The notes: generated from the letters alone by a model not told the origin. A stretch of DNA of 64,000 nucleotides from Comamonas sp. BIGb0152 (GCF_024809975.1 NZ_JANUDY010000001.1:434001-498000), one strand, 5' to 3'; counted from the stretch's first letter, positions 44,465 to 55,220 are shown. Translations and numbers: made by a program.

Positions 44465-45376
44465 ATGCCAACGCCTACCTCCGTCGCCCCTGCCCTGCCC
44501 AGCACCGCTGCGAGCCCGCCGCTCGCCAGCCCATCCAGCCGCCATGCACTGTGGCGGCGCGCCTTGCGCAACCCCAGCTTCATGATTGGCCTAGTGCTCA
44601 CCGCCATGCTGTTGTGCGCTGCCGGCCTGTCCTATGTCTGGACGCCGCATTCGGCCTTCGAGATGAACATGGAGGCCAAGCTGCAGGGCCCATCGCTCGC
44701 CCACTGGCTGGGCACCGATGCCTATGGCCGCGACGTGGCCTCGCAGCTGCTGCTGGGCGCACGCGCCTCGATCCTGGTGGGCGTCATCGCCGTGGGCATC
44801 GGCGTGGTGGTGGGCACGGCGCTGGGCCTGCTCGCGGCCGCCAAACGCGGCTGGGTCGAAGAGGCCATCATGCGCCTGGCCGACTTCTCGCTGGCCTTCC
44901 CTGCCATCCTGTCGGCCATCATGCTGACCGCCGTCTTCGGCCCGGGCATCACCAATGCCATCGTGGCCATCGGCATCTACAACATCCCCATGTTTGCGCG
45001 CATTGCACGCGGCTCGGCCAACACCATCTGGGCCCGTGAATATGTCACCGCCGCCCGGGCCTGCGGCAAGGGCACCTGGGCCATCACCTGGCAGCATGTG
45101 CTGCCCAATATCTCGGCCACCTTGATCGTGCAAAGCACCATCCGCTTTGCGATCGCAATCCTGGCCGAGGCCGCGCTGTCCTACCTGGGCTTGGGCACCC
45201 AGCCGCCGCAGCCCTCCTGGGGCCGCATGCTGAGTGAGGCGCAGACCTTGATGTTCCAGGCACCGCTCTTGGCCGTCTTCCCGGGCGTGGCCATTGCGCT
45301 GTCCGTGCTGGGGCTCAACCTGCTGGGCGACGGTCTGCGTGACCTGCTCGATCCACGACTCGCCCGCAAGCGCTAA
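44465..45376 (+). CDS. Peptide-type ABC transporter permease (DppC-like)
   Basis: 303 residues from the ATG at 44465, seven bases after the previous stop. DppC features: N-terminal helix (SFMIGLVLTAMLLCAAGLSYVW), LGTDAYGRDVASQLLLGARASILVGV, and the EAA loop (REYVTAARACGKGTWAITWQHVLPNISATLIV). It pairs with the DppB-like protein to form the channel. Confidence 0.94.
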   Translation: MPTPTSVAPALPSTAASPPLASPSSRHALWRRALRNPSFMIGLVLTAMLLCAAGLSYVWTPHSAFEMNMEAKLQGPSLAHWLGTDAYGRDVASQLLLGARASILVGVIAVGIGVVVGTALGLLAAAKRGWVEEAIMRLADFSLAFPAILSAIMLTAVFGPGITNAIVAIGIYNIPMFARIARGSANTIWAREYVTAARACGKGTWAITWQHVLPNISATLIVQSTIRFAIAILAEAALSYLGLGTQPPQPSWGRMLSEAQTLMFQAPLLAVFPGVAIALSVLGLNLLGDGLRDLLDPRLARKR

Positions 45377-45385
45377 GGAGCAGCC

Positions 45386-46407
45386 ATGGCATTGATCGAC
45401 GTACAGCACCTGGGCATTACGCTGCAGACCCACCGAGGCCCCGCACGCGCCGTGCGCGATGTCAGCTTTCAAATCGAGCGCGGCCAGGCCCTGGGCCTGA
45501 TTGGCGAATCGGGCTGCGGCAAATCCATCACGGCCATGGCCTTGATGGGCCTGCTGCCCGAATCAGCCCAGGTCAGCGGCAGCGCCCAGCTTGACGGACA
45601 AAGCCTGGTGCAGCAGCCCGACCGCTGGTGGCGGGGCGTGCGCGGCAACCGCATTGCGATGATCTTCCAGGAGCCGATGACGGCGCTGAACCCGGTGCAC
45701 ACCATCGGCCGCCAGATCAGCGAGCCCTTGCGCCTGCACAAGGGCTGGAGCGCGCGCCAGGCCCGCGAAGAAGCCATTGCACTGCTCGACCGCGTCGGCA
45801 TTGCCCAGCCTGCGCAGCGCTTTGATGCCTACCCGCACCAGTTTTCGGGCGGGCAGCGCCAGCGCATCACCATCGCCATGGCGCTGGCTTGCGGCCCCGA
45901 TCTGCTGATTGCCGACGAGCCCACCACGGCGCTGGATGTCACCATCCAGCAGCAGATCCTGGACCTGATCAATGGCCTGGTGGAAGAGCGCCAAATGGCC
46001 TTGCTGCTGATCTCGCACGACCTGGGCGTGATCTCGCAGAACGTGGACAAGATGGTCGTGATGTACGGCGGCACCGTGGTCGAGTCCGGCAGCACCGAGG
46101 CCGTGTTTGAACACATGGCCCACCCCTACACCCGGGGCCTGCTGGCCGCACGCCCCAGCATGCAGCCCCGCATCCAGGGCCAGCCCCAGCGCTTGCACAC
46201 CATTGCCGGCTCGGTGCCCGAGCTGGCCGACCTGCCCGCGGGCTGCACCTTTGCCGGGCGCTGCAGCTTTACCCAGCCTGCCTGCTTTACGCAGCCGCCG
46301 CCCAGCATCACCTTGCCATCGGGCGCGTTGGACCAGACCCACCAGGTGCACTGCCTGCGCCCCGAGGCCTATGCCGTGGCCACCGAGACCCCTGACGAGA
46401 CCCCCGC

Positions 46408-46411
<4 letters not shown>
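45386..46411 (+). CDS. Peptide-type ABC transporter ATP-binding protein (DppD-like)
   Basis: 341 residues. Walker A GESGCGKS, signature [15 protein letters not shown], Walker [13 protein letters not shown], and the C-terminal oligopeptide/dipeptide domain with the [15 protein letters not shown]ys-rich motif. It starts nine bases after the permease gene and overlaps the next ATPase by four bases. Confidence 0.95.
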
Positions 46412-47259
<848 letters not shown>

Positions 47260-47282
47260 CCGTGTTTGAGCTCCTCGGCACG

Positions 47283-47342
47283 CCCGCAAGGGCGACCCCC
47301 GCGAGGACGGCCCCCACAAGGGCATTCCCCGCGAGGGCGACG
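47283..47342 (+). repeat. Four degenerate 15-base tandem repeats before the binding-protein gene
   Basis: Units at 47283, 47298, 47313 and 47328 share the pattern CCCnCnAGGnCnnnC, for example CCCGCAAGGGCGACC and CCCGCGAGGGCGACG. They fill most of the 138-base gap inside the transporter operon and each can form a small CCC/GGG stem. Confidence 0.7.
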
Positions 47343-47397
47343 CCGCTTCACAGCTTTCCCCGATAAATTGAATAAAACCCGATCCAAGGAGTACCGG

Positions 47398-48888
47398 ATG
47401 CTGAACCGTAGACACCTGCTTGCCGCAGGCACCCTGGCACCGCTGCCGCTGTGGCTGCCCGGCATGGCCCAGGCGCAGGCCAAGAAAGACACCGTCGTGC
47501 TGGGCATGACCTTGGAGCCGCCAGGGCTTGATCCCACGGCAGGTGCCGCCTCGTCGATTGCCGAGATCACCCACTACAACCTGTACGAGACGCTGACCAA
47601 GATCAATGCCGACGGCAGCGTCTCGCCCTTGCTGGCCGAAAGCTGGGAGGTCTCACCCGATCTCAAGACCTACACCTTCAAGCTGCGCAAAGGCGTGAGC
47701 TTTCACAATGGCGAGCCCTTCAATGCCCACAGCGTGAAGTTCTCCTTTGACCGTGCCTCCAGCGAAAAAAGCACCAACAAGGACAAGCGCACCTTTGCCA
47801 ACCTCACGGCCCAGGTGGTCGATGAGCACACGGTGGTGATCCTGAACAAGGAGATCGACCCGGACCTGCTGTTTGTGCTGGGCCAGGCCACCTCAGTCAT
47901 CGTCGAGCCCAAGAGCGCCGACAGCAATGCCACCAAGCCCATCGGTACCGGCCCCTACAAGCTGGGTAACTGGAGCAAGGGCGCCTCCATCACCCTGGAT
48001 GCCTGGCCCCAGTACCGCAACCCCGGCAGCATCCGTATCCGCCGTGCCACCTTCCGGTTTATCTCGGATGCAGCCGCCCAGGTCGCCGCCTTGCTCGCCG
48101 GTGATGTGGACATCTTCCCGCGCGTATCGGCCCGGGGTATCGACCAGTTCAAGACCAACCCGCGCTACCAGGTGGTCATCTCCGGCTCGCGCGCCAAGAC
48201 CATTGTGGCCATCAACGAGCGGCGCAAGCCGCTGGACGATGTGCGGGTGCGCCGCGCGCTGTCCGCCGCCATTGACCGCAAGGCCGTCATTGCCGGGGCC
48301 GCCGAAGGCCTGGGCGTGCCCATTGGCAGCCACTACGTGCCCGGCGCCTTCGGCTATGTGGACACCACCGGCATCAATCCCTATGACGTGGAAAAGGCCA
48401 AGAAGCTGCTCGCAGAAGCCGGGGTCAAAACCCCGCTGAGCCTGAGCATGACCCTGCCGCCTACGCCGTATGCGCGCCAAGGCGGCGAGATCATTGCCGC
48501 GCAGCTGGCCAAGATCGGTGTCGAGGTCAAGCTGCAGAACGTGGAATGGGCGCAGTGGCTCTCGGGCACCTACACCAACAAGAACTACGACCTGTCGATC
48601 ATCTCGCACGTCGAGCCCTTCGACCTGGAGAACTACACCCGGCCCGACTACTACTGGGGCTACAAGTCCGAGAAGTTCAACAAGCTGTTCGAGCAGATCA
48701 AGCTCGAAGCCCGTCCGGCCGACCGCTCGCGCCTGCTGGGCGAGGCCCAGCGCCTGCTGGCCGAAGATGCCGCCAACGTTTACCTGTACCAGCCGCAGTG
48801 GGTGACCATCGCCGCCAAAAACGTGCGCGGGCTTTGGAAGGACATGCCGATCTTCATCAACGACTTGTCATCCATGTACTGGGCATAA
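47398..48888 (+). CDS. ABC transporter periplasmic substrate-binding protein, SBP family 5
   Basis: 496 residues from the ATG at 47398, preceded by AAGGAG. A signal peptide with a twin-arginine-like NRRHLLAAG ends at AQAQ. The mature protein has the family 5 patterns GLDPTAGAASSIAEITHYNLYETL, SWEVSPDLKTYTFKLRKGVSFHNGEPFNAHSVKFSF and NERRKPLDDVRVRRALSAAIDR. It delivers a peptide or other ligand to the preceding permeases. Closed by a terminator. Confidence 0.94.
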   Translation: MLNRRHLLAAGTLAPLPLWLPGMAQAQAKKDTVVLGMTLEPPGLDPTAGAASSIAEITHYNLYETLTKINADGSVSPLLAESWEVSPDLKTYTFKLRKGVSFHNGEPFNAHSVKFSFDRASSEKSTNKDKRTFANLTAQVVDEHTVVILNKEIDPDLLFVLGQATSVIVEPKSADSNATKPIGTGPYKLGNWSKGASITLDAWPQYRNPGSIRIRRATFRFISDAAAQVAALLAGDVDIFPRVSARGIDQFKTNPRYQVVISGSRAKTIVAINERRKPLDDVRVRRALSAAIDRKAVIAGAAEGLGVPIGSHYVPGAFGYVDTTGINPYDVEKAKKLLAEAGVKTPLSLSMTLPPTPYARQGGEIIAAQLAKIGVEVKLQNVEWAQWLSGTYTNKNYDLSIISHVEPFDLENYTRPDYYWGYKSEKFNKLFEQIKLEARPADRSRLLGEAQRLLAEDAANVYLYQPQWVTIAAKNVRGLWKDMPIFINDLSSMYWA

Positions 48889-48923
48889 GCCCGGGCTTGC
48901 GCTAGGCTTGAAGCAAGCACACC

Positions 48924-48957
48924 GCCCATCCACGGCCCTGCCGGGATGGGCTTTTTT
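48924..48957 (+). terminator. Intrinsic terminator after the importer operon
   Basis: GCCCATCC and GGATGGGC form an eight-pair stem with a 12-base loop followed by TTTTTT. Confidence 0.88.
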
Positions 48958-48997
48958 CATTGAGCCACCCCACCCCAACCCAGCCCCCTTGCCCGAT

Positions 48998-50404
48998 ATG
49001 ACCGCGTTGCATGATTGGCCCGCCACTGCGCTGCTGGCCGCCTACCAAAAACAAGAACTCTCCCCTGTCGATGTCATGCAATCTGTCATCGACCATGTCG
49101 CGCAGTGGGAGCCGCGCCTGTGCGCCACCTACCTGTACCGGCCTGAACAGGCGCTGGCCCAGGCCCGCGCCAGCGAGGCGCGCTGGCACAAGGGGGCACC
49201 CGCCGGCCTGCTCGATGGCCTGCCCGTGACCATCAAGGAAAACATTGCCACCCAGGGCGACCCGCTGCCCGCCGGCACCGCCGCCGTCACCCTGGTACCC
49301 GCTGCGGCCGATGCACCGCCCGCCGCCCGCCTGCGCGAGGCCCATGCCATCTGCTTTAGCAAGACCACCATGCCCGACTACGGCATGCTGTCGTCCGGCC
49401 TGTCGAGCTTTCATCCGCTGGCACGCAACCCCTGGGACCTGAGCAAGGGCCCGGGCGGCTCCAGCGCAGGCGGTGGTGCCGCCGCCGCCGCAGGCTACGG
49501 CCCGCTGCACATCGGCACCGACATTGGCGGCTCCTTGCGCCTGCCCGCCAGTTGGTGCGGCATCTACAGCCTCAAGCCCAGCCTGGGCCGCATCCCCATC
49601 GACCCGCCCTACCAAGGCCGTGCCGCCGGCCCGATGACCCGCAGCGTGGACGACTCAGCGCTGATGATGCAAGTGCTGTCCGCCCCCGATGTGCGCGACA
49701 GCATGAGCCTGCCCGCGCAGGACATCGCCTGGAGCACGGTGGCCACCACCGGCGTGGACTTTATTCGGGGCAAGCGCATTGGCCTGCTGCTCGATGCCGG
49801 CTGCGGCCTGCCGCTGCAGCCCGAGGTGCGCGCCGCCATCGAGCAGGCCGCCGCACTGCTGGAATCCGCAGGCGCGCAAATCACGCCGATGCAGCCCTTC
49901 ATGACGCCTGCGATGCTGGACGGCATGGACCGCTTCTGGCGCATGCGCTCCTGGAACGATCTGCAGGCGCTCAGCAGCGCGCAGCGCGACCGGGTGCTGC
50001 CCTATATCCGCGCTTGGGCCGAGAGCGCCGAGGGCATGGGGGGCAGCGCAGTGTTCCAGGCCAGCCAGCAGTTCCACCTGGTGCGCCTGGCCACCGTCAA
50101 AGCCTGCAGCGCGTTTGACTTTGTGATCTCGCCCGTGGCGCCACATGTCGCGTTTGATGCCGAATGGGCATCGCCCACCAACGACCCTTTGCGCCCGCTG
50201 GAGCACATTGGCTTTACCGTGCCCTACAACATGTCGGAGCAGCCAGCCGCCTCCATCAACTGCGGCTACACCGCCGCTGGCCTGCCCATTGGCCTGCAGA
50301 TTGCCGGTGCGCGTTTTGATGACCTGGGTGTGCTGCAGCTGTCGCGGGCTTTCGAGCAGATTCGCGGCCCACAAAAGCCCTGGCCGCTGCCGCCCAAGGC
50401 CTGA
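48998..50404 (+). CDS. Amidase (amidase-signature family)
   Basis: 468 residues from the ATG at 48998; an in-frame ATG at 48908 lies upstream of the terminator hairpin and is rejected. The Lys-cisSer-Ser triad is visible: Lys in LPVTIKENI, cis-Ser in GPGGSSAGGGAAAAAG and nucleophile Ser in GTDIGGSLRLPA. It hydrolyses an amide bond; the substrate is unknown. Position after a peptide-type importer suggests it works on the imported compound. Confidence 0.92.
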   Translation: MTALHDWPATALLAAYQKQELSPVDVMQSVIDHVAQWEPRLCATYLYRPEQALAQARASEARWHKGAPAGLLDGLPVTIKENIATQGDPLPAGTAAVTLVPAAADAPPAARLREAHAICFSKTTMPDYGMLSSGLSSFHPLARNPWDLSKGPGGSSAGGGAAAAAGYGPLHIGTDIGGSLRLPASWCGIYSLKPSLGRIPIDPPYQGRAAGPMTRSVDDSALMMQVLSAPDVRDSMSLPAQDIAWSTVATTGVDFIRGKRIGLLLDAGCGLPLQPEVRAAIEQAAALLESAGAQITPMQPFMTPAMLDGMDRFWRMRSWNDLQALSSAQRDRVLPYIRAWAESAEGMGGSAVFQASQQFHLVRLATVKACSAFDFVISPVAPHVAFDAEWASPTNDPLRPLEHIGFTVPYNMSEQPAASINCGYTAAGLPIGLQIAGARFDDLGVLQLSRAFEQIRGPQKPWPLPPKA

Positions 50405-50421
50405 GCCAAGGAGACCAGCGC

Positions 50422-51759
50422 ATGGGCACGCAGCACGATCTGTATGGCAACCCGGTCAGCAGCGATGCAGCCGCCCTGCCCTACCTGAACGACTTTGCAG
50501 AAGGCTTTGCCGCCTGCGACATGCGCGTGCTGCGCATCCTGGACATCGCCGAGCAGGACGACAGCCCGCTGGTGCACACCTGGTGCGCGGCACTTCATCT
50601 GTTTGCCGAAGATGCACAAGCCGCCCGCCAGGCCCAGCCCTTTTTGCAGCGCGCCCGCGCAAGCCAGGCGCAGGCCCATGGCCGCGAGAAGCAGTGGCTG
50701 GCCGCCATCGAGGCCTGGGCCGAGGGCGACACGCCCTTGGCCGCGCAAAGGCTCGAAGCGCTGCTGCAGCACTACCCGCGCGACCTGGCCGCGCTCAAGC
50801 TCGCGCACTACCATGCCTTCAACCTGGGCGATTCCCCCGCCATGCTGCGCATGGCGCTGTCGGCCCAGCCGCACTGCGCCGATATCCCTTACTTCCACGG
50901 CATGCTGGCCTTTGCCTATGAGCAATGCCATTTGCTGGGCCAGGCTGAGACGGCGGCGCGCCATGCGCTGCAGCTGCGCTTCAAGGAGCCCTGGGCCCAC
51001 CATGCGCTGGCCCATGTCCTGCTGACCGAAGGCCGCGTGGACGAAGGCCTGGCTTTCATGCAGGGCGCCAGTTCCAGCTGGACGGGGCTCAACTCCTTCA
51101 TGCAGACCCACAACTGGTGGCACCTGGCCCTGTTTTTGATAGAGGATGAGCGCCACGACGAGGCCTTGCAGTTGCACGACAGCCAGGTCTGGGGGGTCGT
51201 GCCGGCCTATTCGCAAGACCAGATCGGCTCCATCTCACTGCTGGCACGGTTGGAGCTAGAAGGGCTCGATGTGGGTCAGCGCTGGCAGCAGCTCACGCCC
51301 TATCTGCTGCAACGCCAGCACGACCATGTGCTGCCCTTTCTCGATCTGCAATACCTGTACGGCCTGGCACGCGCCGGGCAATGGCAGGCGGCGCAGCAGC
51401 TGCTGGCCAGCATGCAGTGCCACGCTGATGCGCAAGTGCATCCCCGGCTGCGCGCCGTCTGGCAAGCGGTCTGCCTGCCTGCAGCGCGGGGCGTGTTAGC
51501 CCATGCCCAAGGCCAGTACGGGCAGGCAGCCCAGCAGCTGGGCCCCTTGATTGCGCGCCTGGTGGAGACCGGTGGCAGCCATGCCCAGCGCGACCTGTTC
51601 AGCCAGCTCTACTGGAGCGCCCTGCGCCACACCGGCCAGTGGACGGCCTTGCAGAACCTGGTGCAGCCCTGGTGTAACCAGCAGCCGCAGTCCAAACGGC
51701 TGGCACGGCATATGCGCCGCATTTACCAGGGGCTGGGCTTGCCCGCACTGGCGGGTTAA
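50422..51759 (+). CDS. TTC38-like tetratricopeptide repeat protein
   Basis: 445 residues, no signal peptide. TPR-like helical repeats run through the protein; the segment SSWTGLNSFMQTHNWWHLALFLIE is the conserved core of the TTC38 family, found from bacteria to humans. Function unknown. It starts 17 bases after the amidase with AAGGAG upstream, so the two are co-transcribed. Confidence 0.85.
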   Translation: MGTQHDLYGNPVSSDAAALPYLNDFAEGFAACDMRVLRILDIAEQDDSPLVHTWCAALHLFAEDAQAARQAQPFLQRARASQAQAHGREKQWLAAIEAWAEGDTPLAAQRLEALLQHYPRDLAALKLAHYHAFNLGDSPAMLRMALSAQPHCADIPYFHGMLAFAYEQCHLLGQAETAARHALQLRFKEPWAHHALAHVLLTEGRVDEGLAFMQGASSSWTGLNSFMQTHNWWHLALFLIEDERHDEALQLHDSQVWGVVPAYSQDQIGSISLLARLELEGLDVGQRWQQLTPYLLQRQHDHVLPFLDLQYLYGLARAGQWQAAQQLLASMQCHADAQVHPRLRAVWQAVCLPAARGVLAHAQGQYGQAAQQLGPLIARLVETGGSHAQRDLFSQLYWSALRHTGQWTALQNLVQPWCNQQPQSKRLARHMRRIYQGLGLPALAG

Positions 51760-51792
51760 GCGGCAGCCAAGCATGCCCCCGTCTGCCAGCCC

Positions 51793-52452
51793 TCAGCGCT
51801 GCGCCGTCGCCAGCTTGACCGCCAGGCCCACAAACACCACGGCGGTGATCTTGTTCAGCAAGAACTGCGCGCGGGGCGAGCGCAGCAGCAGATTGCCAAA
51901 GGCGCCCGAGAACAGCGCAATGGCGCCAAACACCAGGAAGGCCGCCAGGATGAACACGGCGCCAAAGACAAAGATCTGCGGGCCGACGGGACCGATGGCA
52001 GGGTCGGCAAACTGCGGCAAAAACGCCAGAAAGAAGATCAGCACCTTCGGGTTGGTGAGGTTCATCACCACGCCACGGCGCACCATCACCAGCAGGTCCT
52101 TGCCCGCGATCGCTGGGCGCAGGCCCCCGTTGGCGGTTGCGCCGCCATCGGATGCATCTGCAGACATCGGCGCCCGCCATGCGCCCCAGGCCAGATACGC
52201 CAGATAGGCCGCACCACACCACTTGAGCACCGTGAACGCCATGCTGGATGCGGCAAACACCGCCGCCAGCCCCAGTGCCACGGCGGTGGTGTGCACCACC
52301 ACGCCCAGGCACAGGCCGACGACCACGGCAATGCCCACCCGCCAGCCGCGCTGTATCGATTGCATCAGCACAAACAGATTGTCCGGCCCGGGCGACAGCG
52401 CCAGCAGCAGGGCAACACCAAAAAAGGCCAGCAGGGATTGAAAGGTGGGCAT
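51793..52452 (-). CDS. LysE/RhtB-family amino-acid exporter
   Basis: 219 residues from the ATG at 52452. It has the family signature FFGVALLLALSPGPDNLFVLMQSIQRGWRVGI and about six membrane segments, with NPKVLIFFLAFLPQF. Members export amino acids or homoserine lactones. The substrate is unknown. It is the last of a minus-strand run after DUF429 and EamA genes. Confidence 0.92.
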   Translation of the reverse strand: MPTFQSLLAFFGVALLLALSPGPDNLFVLMQSIQRGWRVGIAVVVGLCLGVVVHTTAVALGLAAVFAASSMAFTVLKWCGAAYLAYLAWGAWRAPMSADASDGGATANGGLRPAIAGKDLLVMVRRGVVMNLTNPKVLIFFLAFLPQFADPAIGPVGPQIFVFGAVFILAAFLVFGAIALFSGAFGNLLLRSPRAQFLLNKITAVVFVGLAVKLATAQR

Positions 52453-52539
52453 AGGAATGTCTCGGGGAAGGGCCGCAGACCAGCGGCGAAGAACCGGCAC
52501 ATTATGGCCTGCTGCCCAGTGGGCCAGGGCTGCCAGCAC

Positions 52540-53397
52540 TTACGGGCGTGACAGCGGCGCGGTCACGATCCAGCCTTCCAGCGGATCCATGCCGGGCGGC
52601 AATCCGTACTGCGCATGGCCCGCCGCATGCTGCGCCAATGCCCAAGCGGCCTGCAGCATGCAGATGGCGGCATCCAGGTGGTCGCCACTGGCGTCTGCCG
52701 CCATGGTCTGCCGCTGCGCCTCGTCGGCCAGCAAGCGCAGCCCCAGCCGGTGCTGGCCTTGCTGCAAAGCCTCCAACAGCTCGGCCCTGGCTTGCGCGCG
52801 CTCAGGCGTCTGGCGCTGGCGGTCATCGCTTTTGTAGCTGCGTCGGCCGATCAGCTCGCGCGCCAGCATGCCGGGGTAGGCTTCCAGTGCCACCCTGGCG
52901 CTGTCTCGCCGCAGCAGGCCGGGGAAATCCGCCCCCACCGCCAGCAGCCGGGGCAGGCCCGCATGCAGCATCCAGGCGACGGGCGGGTTGACCCATTTCA
53001 TCGAGGGGCTGGAGCCCGCAGGCCAGTCGGTGGCGCGGTGGGCAAATTTGCCGCCAGCGGGCCTGGCATCGCAAAAGGCTTTGAAGAGGCTGCGGATCTC
53101 GCTGCGCTCCAGGCGGGCGTAATGCTGCATGCAGGCCTGCCAATCGCTGGGCCAACCCAGGTGGCTCACCAGCTCGCGCGGCAGTGCAAAGGGCAGATCA
53201 AAGCCGCCCACCCAGGCGGGCTGTTGCTGTAAAAAATCCTGCCACTGCGCCAGCGTGGCAAAGCGGTCAAAGCCCTGCAGCGCCACGGTGCCCGCATCGG
53301 CATCCAGATGGCCCCAGGCCACAACCACCGGTTTGCGTGGGCTCGGGCTGCTGCTGAAATCGCAGCCCAACACCATCGGCAGCACAGCACCTGGCAT
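52540..53397 (-). CDS. DUF429 domain-containing protein
   Basis: 285 residues. Starts with GCDFSSSPSPRKPVVVA, then GFDLPFALPRELV, and ends with ASGDHLDAAICMLQAAWA: an RNase H-like fold layout with conserved acidic residues, as in DUF429. Function unknown. The ATG at 53376 (MVLGCDF) is an alternative start. It starts three bases after the EamA stop, so it is co-transcribed with it. Confidence 0.82.
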   Translation of the reverse strand: MPGAVLPMVLGCDFSSSPSPRKPVVVAWGHLDADAGTVALQGFDRFATLAQWQDFLQQQPAWVGGFDLPFALPRELVSHLGWPSDWQACMQHYARLERSEIRSLFKAFCDARPAGGKFAHRATDWPAGSSPSMKWVNPPVAWMLHAGLPRLLAVGADFPGLLRRDSARVALEAYPGMLARELIGRRSYKSDDRQRQTPERAQARAELLEALQQGQHRLGLRLLADEAQRQTMAADASGDHLDAAICMLQAAWALAQHAAGHAQYGLPPGMDPLEGWIVTAPLSRP

Positions 53398-53400
53398 GGC

Positions 53401-54291
53401 CTAGCCCAGGCCCAGGGCGACCACACCCACACCAATGAGCAGCGCGCCGGCAATGCGCAGCAGGCGATCGCCCTCGCCCAGCAGCTTGCCGCCAATCAGT
53501 GCGGCAAACAGCATCGATACCTCACGCGCAGGCGCCACATGCGAGATGGGCGCGGTCTGCACCGCATACAGCACCAGCACATAGGCCATGGGGCTGAAGA
53601 TGGCGACCACCAGCGCAAAGCGCCATTGCAGGCGCCACAGGCGCTGGGTTTCGGCCCAGTTCATGACGCCCAGGGGTGCCAGCATCACGACGCGCACCAG
53701 GTTGCCCATGTAGTCCAGCAAGATGGGAGACAGCATCACCACCTTGACGGCATAGCTGTCAACCACGGTATAGGCCGCAATAAAGAGGCCCGTGAGCAGG
53801 CCGTAGTACAGGCCCTTGAGTGTGCGCTCCCGCGCCTCGCCGGGGCCGGGCCGGGTGGCAGCGCGCAGCATGGCCGGGCCACCTGCAATCAAAAACACCC
53901 CCGCCACCACGGCGGCAATGCCAAGCGCGCCCAGGCTGGACAGGTGCTCGCCCAAAAACAGCACGGCGACCATCGACGAGATCAACGGGCCGCTGCCCCG
54001 CGCCAGCGGGTAGACCACCGTGAGATCGGCCACCCGGTAGCCGCGCAGCAAGGTGATGAAGTAAAAGATATGCAGCAGCGCGCTGGCCGAGACAAAGGCC
54101 CATTCGGTAGCACCCCATAGGGGCACCACATCCTTGCCCACCCACCAGCCTACCGGCAGCCACACGACGGCATTGAGCACCGAGGTAAACAGCGAAAAGC
54201 GGGCATCGCCTCCTGCTTTCTTGGCCACAATGTTCCAAAAAGCATGGATGATGCCGGCCACAATGATGAGCGTGAATGCGTGGAGCGTCAT
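53401..54291 (-). CDS. EamA-family drug/metabolite transporter
   Basis: 296 residues with ten membrane segments in two repeats. The first EamA repeat contains IAGIIHAFWNIVAKKAGGD and the second ends with SMLFAALIGGKLLGEGDRLLRIAGALLIGVGVVAL. An exporter of unknown metabolite, with DUF429 directly downstream. Confidence 0.92.
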   Translation of the reverse strand: MTLHAFTLIIVAGIIHAFWNIVAKKAGGDARFSLFTSVLNAVVWLPVGWWVGKDVVPLWGATEWAFVSASALLHIFYFITLLRGYRVADLTVVYPLARGSGPLISSMVAVLFLGEHLSSLGALGIAAVVAGVFLIAGGPAMLRAATRPGPGEARERTLKGLYYGLLTGLFIAAYTVVDSYAVKVVMLSPILLDYMGNLVRVVMLAPLGVMNWAETQRLWRLQWRFALVVAIFSPMAYVLVLYAVQTAPISHVAPAREVSMLFAALIGGKLLGEGDRLLRIAGALLIGVGVVALGLG

Positions 54292-54306
54292 GGCAGTCGA
54301 AGCGGC

Positions 54307-54334
54307 AAAAAAATAACCCGGGGCAGGCCCGGGC
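54307..54334 (-). terminator. Intrinsic terminator after folE
   Basis: On the minus strand CCCGGG-CCTGC-CCCGGG followed by TTATTTTTTT, 22 bases after the folE stop. Confidence 0.75.
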
Positions 54335-54355
54335 GATGTGTGCTTAGCGTGGCAG

Positions 54356-55087
54356 TCAGTTGCCAGCGCGCTGCGGGATCAGCGACAGAAACTCGCGCCG
54401 CAAATTGGGGTCGCTCAGAAACTCTCCACGCATGACGGAGTTGAGCATCTTGGAGTCCATCTCACGCACGCCCCTCCAGGACATGCAAAAGTGCGAGGCC
54501 TCCAGCACGACAGCCAAGCCATCGGGCTGGGTCTTTTTCATGATCAGGTCGGCCAGCTGCACAATCGCCTCTTCCTGGATCTGGGGACGGCCCAGCACCC
54601 AGTCCACCAGGCGTGCGTACTTGGACAGGCCGATCACATTGGTGTTCTTGTTGGGCAGCACGCCAATCCAGACCTTGCCGATGACCGGGCAGAGGTGGTG
54701 GCTGCAGGCGCTGCGCACGGTGATCGGGCCGACGATCATCAGCTCGTTCAAATGCTCAGCATTGGGGAAGGCGGTCACCTCGGGCTGGGGCACATAGCGG
54801 CCCTTGAACACCTCGGTGAGGTACATCTTGGCCACGCGGCGCGCGGTGTTGCGGGTGTTGTGGTCATCCTTGGTGTTGATCACCATGCTGTCGAGCACGC
54901 CCTGCATCTTGCCTTCGACCTCATCGAGCAATTGCTCCAGCTCGCCGGGCTCGATGAACTCGGCGATATTGTCGTTGGCATGAAAGCGCCGCTGGGCTGC
55001 CACTATCCGCTCACGGATCTTGACGGACACCGGTGTGCCTTCGTCGCTGGCAGGTGCTTTATTCGGATCGGATAGTTCTGTAAACAT
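54356..55087 (-). CDS. folE: GTP cyclohydrolase I
   Basis: 243 residues from the ATG at 55087. Catalytic and zinc-binding motifs: SACSHHLCPVIGKVWIGVLPN and EASHFCMSWRGVRE. It converts GTP to dihydroneopterin triphosphate, the first step of folate synthesis. nudB, whose enzyme class acts on this product, is two genes upstream on the same strand. The N-terminus is about 20 residues longer than that of E. coli FolE. Confidence 0.96.
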   Translation of the reverse strand: MFTELSDPNKAPASDEGTPVSVKIRERIVAAQRRFHANDNIAEFIEPGELEQLLDEVEGKMQGVLDSMVINTKDDHNTRNTARRVAKMYLTEVFKGRYVPQPEVTAFPNAEHLNELMIVGPITVRSACSHHLCPVIGKVWIGVLPNKNTNVIGLSKYARLVDWVLGRPQIQEEAIVQLADLIMKKTQPDGLAVVLEASHFCMSWRGVREMDSKMLNSVMRGEFLSDPNLRREFLSLIPQRAGN

Positions 55088-55220
55088 ATAAAGGAATGGT
55101 AGCAGCGATTGCAGACCTGTAAGCACTCGTTGTGTCTTGCCCCTTGGTCAGCACAGGAAAAGCTCAAAAGCTATCAATTCAATAGCATTTATCACGCAAA
55201 AGCGCGCTGTGATCCCAGGC

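Noticed and set aside
47283..47342. Short repeats considered as a CRISPR array
   Set aside because: Units are contiguous 15-mers without spacers and are degenerate; no cas genes are present.
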